Of a stretch of DNA of 52,538 bases, positions 27,795 to 36,312 are shown piece after piece; position 1 is the stretch's first letter; each line of letters opens with the position of its first letter. The translations under genes and the position numbers were made by a program. The notes beneath the pieces were generated by a model. That model worked only from the letters and a program-made list of their open reading frames with translations, made no database searches and had not been told where the DNA came from. The stretch is from assembly GCF_003611585.1 (NCBI RefSeq), contig NZ_RAVW01000010.1, positions 1 through 52,538 of the forward strand, given 5' to 3'. The stretch is from Corallococcus exercitus (lineage in GTDB: Bacteria; Myxococcota; Myxococcia; Myxococcales; Myxococcaceae).

Positions 27795-28252
27795 GCATCC
27801 GTCTACGAGTGAATGGAACCGAGCACGTGCTCGACGTGGATCCGGAGATGCCGCTGCTCTGGGCGCTGCGCGACGTGCTGACGCTGACCGGGACGAAGTA
27901 CGGCTGCGGCCAGGCGCTCTGCGGCGCGTGCGTCGTGCACATCGACGGCGCGGCGGTGCGCTCGTGCGTGACGCCGGTGCGCCGCGCGGAGGGCCGCGAG
28001 GTGATGACCATTGAAGGCCTATCGCCGGACGGCTCGCACCCGCTGCAGAAGGCCTGGGTGGACCTGGCGGTGCCGCAGTGTGGCTTCTGTCAGGCGGGGC
28101 AGATCATGACCGCGGCGGCGCTGCTGGCGAAGAAGCCGAAGCCCACCGACGCGGAGATTGATCAATCGCTGGCGGGCAACCTCTGCCGCTGCGGGACGTA
28201 CACGCGCATCCGCACCGCCGTGAAGAAGGCGGCGGGACTGCCGACGGAGTGA
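27791..28252 (+). CDS. iorA: Isoquinoline 1-oxidoreductase alpha-type subunit, [2Fe-2S]
   Basis: A 153-aa small subunit of a xanthine-oxidase-family hydroxylase. The plant-type ferredoxin cluster ligands are in [17 protein letters not shown] (Cys39, 44, 47) with Cys59 in VRSCV. The second cluster uses [12 protein letters not shown] and [12 protein letters not shown]. Both clusters relay electrons from the Mo centre to the cytochrome. The GTG start overlaps the cytochrome stop by four bases and iorB follows within 12 bases, so the three genes form one operon. Substrate specificity cannot be inferred; many IorA-like enzymes act on aldehydes or N-heterocycles. Confidence 0.93.
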   Translation: MSIRLRVNGTEHVLDVDPEMPLLWALRDVLTLTGTKYGCGQALCGACVVHIDGAAVRSCVTPVRRAEGREVMTIEGLSPDGSHPLQKAWVDLAVPQCGFCQAGQIMTAAALLAKKPKPTDAEIDQSLAGNLCRCGTYTRIRTAVKKAAGLPTE

Positions 28253-28263
28253 GGACCCCCACC

Positions 28264-30531
28264 ATGCAAGACATGCGCATCCGTCTGTCGCGCCGCTCCG
28301 TGCTCGCGGGAATGGGCCTCGTGGCCGGGGGCCTGGGGCTGGAGGTGGTCCTCCCCGCCAGGGCGCACGCCGCGCCCATGCCCACGTCGCTGCCCGCGGT
28401 GCCCACGGAAGGGCTCCGCGCCAACGTCTTCGTCCACGTGGCACCGGACGGCGTGGTGACCATCGTCTGCCACCGCTCGGAGATGGGGCAGGGCGTGCGC
28501 AGCTCGCTGCCGGTGCTCATCGCGGATGAGCTGGGCGCGGACATGGCCCACGTGAAGGTGGTCCAGGGCGACGGCGACGAGGCCTACGGCGACCAGAACA
28601 CGGACGGCTCCAGCAGCGTGCGGAAGACCTTCGACGACCTGCGCTACGCGGGCGCGACGGCGCGCACGATGCTGGTCGCGGTGGCGGCGAAGCGCTGGAA
28701 GGTGGCGCCCACGGAGTGCGAGGCGCGCGACCACGCGGTGTTCCACAAGGGCACGCAGCGGACGCTCCGGTTCGGCGAGCTGGCCAGCGACGCGGCGAAG
28801 CTCAAGGTCCCGAAGAAGGAGGCCGTGACGCTGCGGCCGCGCGGCGAGCTCAAGAACCTGGGCAAGGAGCTGCCGCTGCTGGACGGGCCGGACATCGTGA
28901 CGGGCCGGGCGGTGTTCGGCGCGGACGTGGTGCTGCCGGGGATGCGCACGGCGGTCATCGCGCGTCCGCCCGTGGCGGGAGGCAGCGTGGCCCGCTACGA
29001 CGCGACGAAGACGCTGGCGGTGCCGGGCGTGCGGCAGGTGGTGGAGCTGCCGGCGGCGAAGAAGCCCTTCCTGTTCCAGCCGCTGGGCGGGCTGGCGGTG
29101 GTGGCGGACAACACCTGGGCGGCCATGAAGGGCCGCGCGGTGCTGGACGTGACGTGGGAGGGCGGGGACAACGCCGTCTACGACTCGGCGGCGTACCGCG
29201 AGCAGCTGCTGGAGGTGATTGGCAAGCCGGGCAAGGTGGTGCGCAACGTCGGTGACGCGGAAGGCGCGCTGGCGAAGGCGGCGAAGCGGGTGCAGGCCAC
29301 GTACAACACGCCGCACCTGGCGCACGCGCCCATGGAGCCGCCCGCGGCGGTGGCGAAGGTGGAGAACGGCACCTGCGAGGTGTGGGCCACGACGCAGAAC
29401 CCGCAGGCCGCGCGCAGCGAGGTGGCGAAGGCGCTGGGCCTGGACCCGTCCAAGGTGACGGTGCACGTGACGCTCTTGGGCGGCGGGTTCGGCCGCAAGT
29501 CGAAGCCGGACTACGTGGTGGAGGCGGCGCTCGTCGCGAAGGCGGTGGGCGCGCCGGTGCGCCTGCAGTGGACGCGCGAGGACGACGTTCGCCACGACTA
29601 CTACCACTCCACGAGCGCGCAGCGGCTGGAGGCGGGCCTGGACGCGAACGGCAAGGTGGTGGCGTGGCACCAGCGCATCGCGTTCCCGCCCATCGGCTCC
29701 ACGTTCGCGGACGCGACGTTCGCGGGCGAAGGGGAGATGGGGCAGGGCATCATGGACCTGCCGCTGGCCATCCCCGACGTCCGGATGGAGAACTGCGAGG
29801 CGCGGGCGCACACGCGCATCGGCTGGCTGCGGTCCGTGGCGAACATCTACCACGCGTTCGCGGTGCAGAGCTTCATCGACGAGCTGGCGCACGAGCGCGG
29901 CACGGATCCGCGCGACACGCTGCTGGAGGTGCTGGGGCCCTCCCGCATCGTGACGCCCAAGGACCTGGGCGTGGCGAAGGTGCCCAACTACGGCCAGCCG
30001 ATTGAAGAGCACCCGGTGGACACGGCGCGGCTGCGGCGTGTGATTGAGCGGGTGACGGGCCTTGCGCGCTGGGACGAGCGCAAGCAGCAGGGAAGGGCGC
30101 TAGGCCTGGCGGCGCACCGCAGCTTCCTGACGTACGTGGCGGTGGTGGTGTCGGTGGTGAAGGACGCGGACGAGCGCATCCGGGTGGACGAGGCGTGGAT
30201 CGTCGCCGACGCGGGCACCATCGTGAACATGGAGCGCGTCCGGGCGCAGATGGAGGGCGCGGTGGTGTTCGGCCTGAGCCTGGGGCTCTACGGCGCCATC
30301 ACGATGAAGGACGGCGCCACGGTGGAGAGCAACTTCCGCGACTACCGCCTGGCGCGCATCGCGGAGACGCCCCGGAAGATCCACGTGGACATCATCCCCA
30401 GCGACGGCCGCCCGGGAGGCATTGGAGAGCCCGGAGTGCCCCCCGTGGCCCCGGCCCTGGCCAACGCTGTCTTCGCGCTCACGGGGACCCGCGTGCGCGA
30501 GCTGCCGCTGGTGAAGACCGTGAAGGTGTGA
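28264..30531 (+). CDS. iorB: Isoquinoline 1-oxidoreductase beta-type molybdopterin subunit
   Basis: A 755-aa large subunit with a twin-arginine signal (SRRSVLAGMGLVAGG) directing the folded cofactor-loaded enzyme to the periplasm. Family motifs include CHRSEMGQGVRSSLPVLIAD near the N-terminus, DGSSSVRKTF, LLGGGFGRKSKPDYVVEA and the C-terminal GGIGEPGVPPVAPALA, whose Glu722 matches the active-site base of molybdenum hydroxylases. The length suits IorB-type enzymes. It works with IorA and the upstream lipoprotein cytochrome. The ATG at 28264 was chosen over the GTG at 28249 because of the GAGG site and signal-peptide length. The sister gene moaA for the Mo cofactor lies about 10 kb away. Confidence 0.93.
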   Translation: MQDMRIRLSRRSVLAGMGLVAGGLGLEVVLPARAHAAPMPTSLPAVPTEGLRANVFVHVAPDGVVTIVCHRSEMGQGVRSSLPVLIADELGADMAHVKVVQGDGDEAYGDQNTDGSSSVRKTFDDLRYAGATARTMLVAVAAKRWKVAPTECEARDHAVFHKGTQRTLRFGELASDAAKLKVPKKEAVTLRPRGELKNLGKELPLLDGPDIVTGRAVFGADVVLPGMRTAVIARPPVAGGSVARYDATKTLAVPGVRQVVELPAAKKPFLFQPLGGLAVVADNTWAAMKGRAVLDVTWEGGDNAVYDSAAYREQLLEVIGKPGKVVRNVGDAEGALAKAAKRVQATYNTPHLAHAPMEPPAAVAKVENGTCEVWATTQNPQAARSEVAKALGLDPSKVTVHVTLLGGGFGRKSKPDYVVEAALVAKAVGAPVRLQWTREDDVRHDYYHSTSAQRLEAGLDANGKVVAWHQRIAFPPIGSTFADATFAGEGEMGQGIMDLPLAIPDVRMENCEARAHTRIGWLRSVANIYHAFAVQSFIDELAHERGTDPRDTLLEVLGPSRIVTPKDLGVAKVPNYGQPIEEHPVDTARLRRVIERVTGLARWDERKQQGRALGLAAHRSFLTYVAVVVSVVKDADERIRVDEAWIVADAGTIVNMERVRAQMEGAVVFGLSLGLYGAITMKDGATVESNFRDYRLARIAETPRKIHVDIIPSDGRPGGIGEPGVPPVAPALANAVFALTGTRVRELPLVKTVKV

Positions 30532-30544
30532 GCCGGCGCGGACG

Positions 30545-32065
30545 TCAGACGGTCCGGCTCCACTGCTCCCAGGCGGTGCTGCGCCGGACGCTGTGGATGT
30601 GCTTGTCGTGGAACGTCATGAGCCGTTCCACTTCCGGCAGGACGGGCTTGCTGCTGCATTCGGAGAACATCGACGCGGCGTAGAACTGGAGGAAGAGGGG
30701 CCAGAGGTCCAGCGCGACCTCCGCGGGCAGCGGGTGGTACTGCGCCGCGATCTTCTCCAACCGGGCGTGGATCTCCTGGATCAGCTCCACGTCCATCCAG
30801 CTCATCAGGAACGCGTAGGGATTGGCGTGTCGCTCGATGGCGCGATACAGGTGCTTGCCCACGTAGACCTGGAGCATGGCCCGCAGGACGGGGATCTGGA
30901 AGTCCCGCTTCACCAGCGCCTCGACCCACGCCCGCACCAGCGGATCGTTGATGAAGCCAAGGTGCACGGCCTGCTCCGAGTCATGGGTCTCCCACAAGCC
31001 GGCCAGCTCCGTCTGCAATTGCTCCATCGTGTTGACGTGCCTGTCGCGGAGGCGCCTGAGTTGCTCTGGGCCTTGCTTCGTCCTGCGCGCGAAGGCATTG
31101 AATCTCGACTCCTCGGCGACTTCGAAGCTCGACATGCGCTGCACGGCGCGCATGGAGGTCTCCTTGTATTGCGAGACGAACCGGGGGAGCAGCTTGACGG
31201 CCTTCTCGAACGCCACGAGCACGAAGTAGCGCTCCAGGATGGGCAGGTCTCCCTGGATGCTTTCGCAGAGTCCGCACTGCTTCCCCGTGTAGAAGTCTCC
31301 CAGGTTGCCCTGGCCGATGACCTCCTTCGCGCGGTTGAAGAGCCCTGAGCCTTCATTGCTGGTGGTGACCTGATCGAAATAGAAGAATTCCTTTTCGACG
31401 CCGGACGAGTCGGTCGGCCGCTCCTCGATCTCGACCAGTTCGTTCAGGACCGCCTGCACCTCGGAGCAGATCGCCTCCTGCGGCGCCCAGCAGAGGCCAA
31501 TGGGGAGCGTGGGGACGGACTTGAGCCTCAGGTGGGCCCGCTTCTGCGTCTTCCGGAGGGTCTTTCCGGAAGGAGCGTTGCAGACGAGGTTGTAGAACTC
31601 GAACACCAGCCTCCCGGTCCGCTTGAGGATGGTCTGGGGAATCACGCAGTGCGCGTTCTTGCTATCCCCGGAGATGCCAAGAATGCGGCACGCATCACGT
31701 CCCTGGTCGTAGCTGGCGCCACACGCGTTGCAGGTCCGGCCATCCTTGATCAACTCGATCCCGTGTTCAGTCGGGGTGCCGTGGAGCGTCGACAGGATGG
31801 TGATGCTCGGTCCCGTGGACCCGGTGGAGGAGGACTGGCAGCTGGCGCACAGCGGCGCGGCCTTGAGGCTCTTGGCGCAGCCCATGTGGGCCTGGAAGGT
31901 TTTGGAACAGCCTTCACAGTTGAGGGTGGTGACGCCCACGTTGACCGGCAACATGGGCTTTGGACAGAGCGGACACGCATACCGGGCACAGCAGTCCTGA
32001 CAGAAGCCGGGTTTGCTTCCCTGTTCCTTCTTCTCTTTGCACTGCTTGCAGTTGATCTGGCCCAT
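30545..32065 (-). CDS. Cys-rich multi-zinc-finger protein with HNH-like residue pattern, unknown
   Basis: A 506-aa protein of unknown family with no signal peptide or membrane segment. The first ~80 residues hold about a dozen cysteines (Cys6, 9, 22, 25, 26, 31, 34, 50, 53, 63, 73, 76) in CxxC-type pairs, as in tandem zinc ribbons or RING/PHD-like fingers. A second block has TCNACGASYD (Cys112, 115), then NAHCVIPQTILKRTG (His139), FYNLVCN (Asn159) and KRAHL (His178), the order expected of an HNH-type nuclease core. Another CxxC follows (QCGLCES). The last ~200 residues are helical. It appears monocistronic. Nuclease activity is a hypothesis from residue order only. Confidence 0.75.
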   Translation of the reverse strand: MGQINCKQCKEKKEQGSKPGFCQDCCARYACPLCPKPMLPVNVGVTTLNCEGCSKTFQAHMGCAKSLKAAPLCASCQSSSTGSTGPSITILSTLHGTPTEHGIELIKDGRTCNACGASYDQGRDACRILGISGDSKNAHCVIPQTILKRTGRLVFEFYNLVCNAPSGKTLRKTQKRAHLRLKSVPTLPIGLCWAPQEAICSEVQAVLNELVEIEERPTDSSGVEKEFFYFDQVTTSNEGSGLFNRAKEVIGQGNLGDFYTGKQCGLCESIQGDLPILERYFVLVAFEKAVKLLPRFVSQYKETSMRAVQRMSSFEVAEESRFNAFARRTKQGPEQLRRLRDRHVNTMEQLQTELAGLWETHDSEQAVHLGFINDPLVRAWVEALVKRDFQIPVLRAMLQVYVGKHLYRAIERHANPYAFLMSWMDVELIQEIHARLEKIAAQYHPLPAEVALDLWPLFLQFYAASMFSECSSKPVLPEVERLMTFHDKHIHSVRRSTAWEQWSRTV

Positions 32066-32191
32066 GGATGCGTGTCCCGAGTCAGCCCGCGCGCGGAGGC
32101 TGGAAGAGGATGTGCCAGGGATGCTGCGCCCTTCCTCTCAACCAAGGCAAGAACGGACCAGGTGGGGCTCGGCGGGCCGCCTGTCACGCGC

Positions 32192-33412
32192 TCATGGCAC
32201 CCACAGGGCCCCATCCGACAGGGCGACCTCCGAGCCGCCGCCGCCCATGCCTCCCCAGATGAAGAGGGCGTCCCCCGTCCACACGCCCGAGTGCCCCGAC
32301 CGCGCGGTCGGGGCGCCCTGGGTGCGCAGCGGGGTCCAGGTGTCCGTGGCGGGGTCGTAGGCCGCGCCATCCGAACATGCGCCACCGGAGCCACACTTCG
32401 ACGAGGCGCCACCCCAGACGATCATCCTCGTCCCGGTCCACACCGCGGAGTGGCCGGTGCGGGGGGAGGGCGCGTCCTTGTCGGACAGGGGCGACCAGGT
32501 ATCGAGCCGTGGGTCATACGCGGCGCCTCCTTCGCAGTAGCGCGGCAGGTCCTGACCGTCGCTGCCACAGCCCAGCCCGCCCCAGACGAGCATCTTCGTC
32601 CCGGTCCACACCGCCGTGTGCGCCCAACGGGCCTGGGGAGCCCCCTGGGAAGACAGCGGACGCCAGGAGTCCGTCTCGGGGGAGTAGGCCGCGCCATCGC
32701 TCAGCGCCACGTCCACGGAGGCCCCGCCGCTGCCACCCCAGACAAGCAGCGCCTGCCCCGTCCACACCGAGGAGTGGTAGCGGCGGGCCACGGGTGCCCC
32801 GGCGCCGGACATGGGCGTCCAGGCGCCGGCCTCCACGTCGTACCGGGCCCCATCGCCCAGCACGCGCGTCTGCTGGGGCTCCTCGCCGCCCCACACCAGC
32901 ATCCACCGTCCCGTCCATGCCGCCGAGTGCCAGCCGCGAGCGGAGGGCGCGCCTTGGGCCGAAAGCGCGCTCCAGGAGTCGGTGGACGGTGCGTAGGCCG
33001 CCCCGTCGCCGCAAGGTGTCTGGGGCCGCTCACCGCACCCCACGCCGCCCCAGACGAGCATCCGCTGGCCGGTCCACACCGCCGTATGCAGCGTGCGCGC
33101 GGCGGGAGCGCCCTGGGACGACAGCGGCGTCCAGGTCCTCGACGCCACGTCGAACCGGGCCCCGTCTCCGCAGACCCCGTTGACGGTGCAGCCGCCCAGT
33201 CCGCCCCAGAGCAGGACGTCCTGGCCGTCGAACACCGTCGCCACCTGGAGCCCCGCGCCAGGGCCCGCGCCCGTGGGCAGGAGCTCCCAGGTGCCCTGTT
33301 CCTCCACCCCGGCCTTCTGCGGACTCGAGCAGCAGACCAGGGTGAGGAGGAACAGGCCTGAACCCAGGCGCATCCGAAACGGCTTCACTGCGTGACGCTT
33401 CGAATGCGCCAT
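32192..33412 (-). CDS. Kelch-repeat lipoprotein
   Basis: A 406-aa exported protein with a lipobox near LLTLVCCSSP. It consists of six or seven repeats of about 55 residues built on R-x-x-H-x-x-x-W-T-G-x-x-x-L-V-W-G-G and D-G-A-x-Y-x-P-x-x-D-x-W-x-x-L (for example HTAVWTGQRMLVWGG, HSAAWTGRWMLVWGG, HTAVWTGTKMLVWGG). These fold as a Kelch-type beta-propeller, usually a binding surface. It lies 15 bases after the HEXXH-protein gene, on the same strand, so probably one transcript. The ATG at 33412 has GGAGGA upstream; the TTG at 33427 is less likely. Confidence 0.88.
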   Translation of the reverse strand: MAHSKRHAVKPFRMRLGSGLFLLTLVCCSSPQKAGVEEQGTWELLPTGAGPGAGLQVATVFDGQDVLLWGGLGGCTVNGVCGDGARFDVASRTWTPLSSQGAPAARTLHTAVWTGQRMLVWGGVGCGERPQTPCGDGAAYAPSTDSWSALSAQGAPSARGWHSAAWTGRWMLVWGGEEPQQTRVLGDGARYDVEAGAWTPMSGAGAPVARRYHSSVWTGQALLVWGGSGGASVDVALSDGAAYSPETDSWRPLSSQGAPQARWAHTAVWTGTKMLVWGGLGCGSDGQDLPRYCEGGAAYDPRLDTWSPLSDKDAPSPRTGHSAVWTGTRMIVWGGASSKCGSGGACSDGAAYDPATDTWTPLRTQGAPTARSGHSGVWTGDALFIWGGMGGGGSEVALSDGALWVP

Positions 33413-33427
33413 CGGGGATTCCTCCAA

Positions 33428-34291
33428 CTACCAGGGACGCGGGCTGCCGCAGGTGTAGCCCGGGCCGTTGATGAAGCGGGACGCGGCGCGGCCGTTGGCA
33501 TCCGCGGCGGCAGTCTGCCGCACGCTCAGCGGGATCCACCACTGCGACTGGTCCGCCACGTCGCAGAGGAACTCCACCTGCACCTGGTTGGGCGAGTGGA
33601 ACCGGCTGGCGGTGCCATTGTTCTCCCACATGGCGCCAAAGGCATACGCGCCAATGCCATGGAAGTAGAAGTAGTCGCACCCGTTGATGGTGCAGGCGCC
33701 CTGCGGACCGGGCCGGTGGCCGCCGGTGTTGCCATTGTTGAAGTTGTACTTGTCGAAGTACGCGTGCCAGCCCTCGTGCATGTAGTCACCCGCGCGGGAG
33801 CCCGGGTTGGAGTTGCTGACGGTCGGGTTGTAGAGCGGGCAGGCCGTCTCCACGCGGTCCGTGTCCCACGGCCAGAACCGGGGGGTGAAGGTCCCGAAGA
33901 CGTCCGTGCGGTCGGTGATGCTGTGATACAGGCTATCGTGGAACTTGCTGCTGCGCGCCTCCGCCGTCGCTCGGTAGTCCGAGGTGCCGTGGAAGGACTG
34001 GGAGAGGTTGTCCGCCATGCCGTACGTCAGCAGGTAGGACGCGTTCCAGTGCTTGGGGAACTCCAGGTTGACGTTGCAGGCGTCATTCCAGCCGCGGTTG
34101 CTCCAGTCCCCGGAGCGCAGGCCGTAGGCCTGGTACTGCCAGAGGAAGAAGTCCTGCCAGCAGCCGTGGGTGTTCCACAGGGCCCGGTCCGCGTTGCTCG
34201 CGGCCGTCTGGGTGCAGACGGCGCCGGCCTCGGTGGCCAGGCCAAAGGCCAGGACGGACGACATCAGGGCAATGCCTTGCTTGAGATTCAT
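33428..34291 (-). CDS. Secreted protein with HEXXH zinc-peptidase motif
   Basis: A 287-aa exported protein with signal peptide IALMSSVLAFGLATEAGA. The middle contains GDYMHEGWHAYFDKY with HEGWH at residues 172-176, the metal-binding helix of zincin peptidases. The sequence is rich in Trp, Tyr, Asn and His with several Cys (CNVNL, CDYFYF, CGSPRPW), fitting a disulphide-stabilised extracellular enzyme. The third metal ligand is not obvious, so activity is uncertain. GAGGAG precedes the ATG. It lies 33 bases after the exported helical-protein gene and 15 before the Kelch gene. I do not recognise a named family. Confidence 0.75.
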   Translation of the reverse strand: MNLKQGIALMSSVLAFGLATEAGAVCTQTAASNADRALWNTHGCWQDFFLWQYQAYGLRSGDWSNRGWNDACNVNLEFPKHWNASYLLTYGMADNLSQSFHGTSDYRATAEARSSKFHDSLYHSITDRTDVFGTFTPRFWPWDTDRVETACPLYNPTVSNSNPGSRAGDYMHEGWHAYFDKYNFNNGNTGGHRPGPQGACTINGCDYFYFHGIGAYAFGAMWENNGTASRFHSPNQVQVEFLCDVADQSQWWIPLSVRQTAAADANGRAASRFINGPGYTCGSPRPW

Positions 34292-34324
34292 GGGCGTTCT
34301 CGCTCCTCAGGTCGTGAGGGAAGG

Positions 34325-35185
34325 TCAGAACTTCGGAGGGGTCACGTCGAAGGTGTTGGGCTTCTCCTCGGGCGGGCGCGGCTCCTTCGGCTCGGGGTTC
34401 GGCGCCTGCACTTCGGGGTGGGCCTTCAGGTAGGCGGTCAGCTTGCGGTTGAACGCGTCCGCGCCCTCACCGCTGACGCGCCGGACGCGGTCCAGGAACA
34501 GGCGCTCCTCCTTGCGGACGAACGGCTCCAGCTCCTTGCGAGCCTCCAGCGTGTCCCCGCGGTTCCACAGGAAGGCGCTGATGGCCTCCGCGCGGACGAT
34601 GACGGACGGGTGCGCGCCGGCCTGGTTCATCACCTCGCGGTCGAACTCCGGGTCCCGCAGGTACGCGACGCCCGCGATGGCCTTGGCCTGCAGGCGCGCC
34701 TGCTGGGCCTCTTCCTGGAGCTCGCCTTCGATGACGGTGCCCTTGTCGGGCAGGGGCATGCGGACGAACTCCACGAGGAACTTCGCGCCGTCGTAGGTCC
34801 GCATCTCCCCGAGCAGCCCCAGGCCCACGAGCGCGCGGCTGGTGTCGCCGGACTTGTGCGACTCGAGGATGTCCTCGGTGAAGGCCTGGATGAGCGCCGG
34901 CTGCTTCGCGGCGGAGGCCAGCGCCCGGCGCGCGTCGTTCTGCTCCTCCACGATGGACTCACCGGCCCAGGTGATGAAGGCATTGACGCTCTTGCGAGCA
35001 TCCGCCGCATCCAGCTTCGGAGGCGAGTGCAGGACCCGGCCGGCGATGACGCGGCTGGGAGGAATGTCCGACGGCTTTTCCGAAGTGGGCCTGTCCTGCG
35101 CGACCGCCACGGAGCCGGACATCAGCCCCAGGGTCACGACAATGGTGCCCGTGCGCGAGAAGACTCGCCATTTGTTGCGCTGCAT
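34325..35185 (-). CDS. Exported alpha-helical repeat protein
   Basis: A 286-aa exported protein with a signal peptide (RTGTIVVTLGLMSGSVAVA). The body is alpha-helical with pairs of amphipathic helices (SRALVGLGLLGEMRTYDGA, then ARLQAKAIAGVAYLRDPEFD, then SVIVRAEAISAFLWNRGD), resembling HEAT-type repeats. The tail is Pro/Glu/Lys-rich (PNPEPKEPRPPEEKPN). It is the first gene of the run with the HEXXH and Kelch proteins. A scaffold or partner role for the putative peptidase is possible but not shown. The ATG at 35185 has GGAGG upstream; the upstream ATG at 35203 is an alternative. Confidence 0.75.
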   Translation of the reverse strand: MQRNKWRVFSRTGTIVVTLGLMSGSVAVAQDRPTSEKPSDIPPSRVIAGRVLHSPPKLDAADARKSVNAFITWAGESIVEEQNDARRALASAAKQPALIQAFTEDILESHKSGDTSRALVGLGLLGEMRTYDGAKFLVEFVRMPLPDKGTVIEGELQEEAQQARLQAKAIAGVAYLRDPEFDREVMNQAGAHPSVIVRAEAISAFLWNRGDTLEARKELEPFVRKEERLFLDRVRRVSGEGADAFNRKLTAYLKAHPEVQAPNPEPKEPRPPEEKPNTFDVTPPKF

Positions 35186-35400
35186 GGTCCTGCCTCCATT
35201 CACAGAAGTGAAGGAAGTGCCCGCCGAGGGGCTCCCCCTGCCACGACGCGCCGTTACCGCCGCGACCCGTGGATGGAGTGACTCATTTCAACTGCCGTAC
35301 CAACGCGCTCCCCAGAGGGAGGAGAGGGGAGGGCGCCTCTCAGTTGTTGCTCCCGGAGCGACAGGCGGTGTTGTTCGCGTTGCCTGGGAGGCACCCGGCG

Positions 35401-36312
35401 CTATTCGCCGCTGGGCGGAGCGCTTCGCTCCTTCAGGAAGGTGCTCAGCAGTTCCTCTGCCTGAGTGCCCGGGTTGCTGAGATAGTTGAGGACATGCATG
35501 CGCAACTCGAAGTTGGGATGGGAGTAGCTGCCATCCCGGAAGCGCGCCCGCCGCGCCAAACCCTGCTCGCCGAATCCCTCCACGACGCGTAGCCCTGTGA
35601 TGTTGAACGTCGTCGTGCTGAACGTTCCTTGGATGCTTTTGGCTTCCATCCATCTGTCCGTGTCGGACCCATCAGACAAGGCTTCATTGATATATCCTAG
35701 CGCGAAGAGGTCCGCGCGAAGCTCTGGGTTGAGGTGGGCAGTCCGTCCCGCCTTGACATCCTCCAGGGTCAGCTCCACGGCAACCATGTCTTGGAGTGCC
35801 AGGGGGTGGGTACTGTCAAAGCTGCCGGCATCCTGATGAAAAAGGTGTCCTGATTCATGCATCAGCGCGAATGCCAGGACCCGTGGTTCATCAACGGGCA
35901 AGCCCTCGATGCGAGTCGTCGGAGAGAACAGACGGAAGAAGTCGGGGAGACGGTCCACGTTGACGAAGACGCCATGTCCCTTGGGCGGGACAAAGACGAA
36001 ATACTCCGGAGCGAGGTTCTTGCCTTCCACCGCATAGACAGGAACTCCCAGTGTCACCGAGAAGCCACCACCCTTCTCGTACACGGGCTGGAAGCCGCCT
36101 TCACCGCCCCTCCAGGAGGGGTACAAGCGAATGGGCGCACCTGGCCCCAGGACCCTATTCGCCAGTGACACTGCCTCCGAGATGGCGCTTCGGTAGCGGA
36201 ATGACTCTTGAAGCCCGTACTGCTGGGGCAGCGAGAGCTTTGGAACAGTGGATTCAGGGGGTGTGCAGCCAGCCAGCGCCAGTGCAACGAACAGAATTGA
36301 CGCGCGGCTCAT
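35401..36312 (-). CDS. Lipoprotein with HEXXH motif, zinc-peptidase-like
   Basis: A 303-aa lipoprotein (lipobox LALAGC) with LMHESGHLFHQD, HESGH at residues 152-156, and downstream PELRADLFALGYINEAL. That E-L-R-A-D-L-F-A segment resembles the third-ligand helix (E-x-x-A-D/N-x-F-A) of M48/M78-like gluzincins, making a true zinc site plausible. It would act at the outer membrane or in the periplasm. Its ATG overlaps the stop of the upstream membrane-protein gene by four bases, so the two are co-translated. The substrate is unknown. The C-terminus (LLSTFLKERSAPPSGE) is short and polar. Confidence 0.78.
   Translation of the reverse strand: MSRASILFVALALAGCTPPESTVPKLSLPQQYGLQESFRYRSAISEAVSLANRVLGPGAPIRLYPSWRGGEGGFQPVYEKGGGFSVTLGVPVYAVEGKNLAPEYFVFVPPKGHGVFVNVDRLPDFFRLFSPTTRIEGLPVDEPRVLAFALMHESGHLFHQDAGSFDSTHPLALQDMVAVELTLEDVKAGRTAHLNPELRADLFALGYINEALSDGSDTDRWMEAKSIQGTFSTTTFNITGLRVVEGFGEQGLARRARFRDGSYSHPNFELRMHVLNYLSNPGTQAEELLSTFLKERSAPPSGE

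Noticed and set aside
33392-35281. Plus-strand 629-aa open frame across the exported-protein genes
   Set aside because: It is antisense to three genes with signal peptides and clear ribosome-binding sites, and encodes only low-complexity Val/Arg/Gly sequence.
35322-35341. Possible hairpin GAGAGG/CCTCTC between the exported-protein operon and the HEXXH lipoprotein
   Set aside because: Only six base pairs, no U-tract and no clear position relative to a stop; likely chance.
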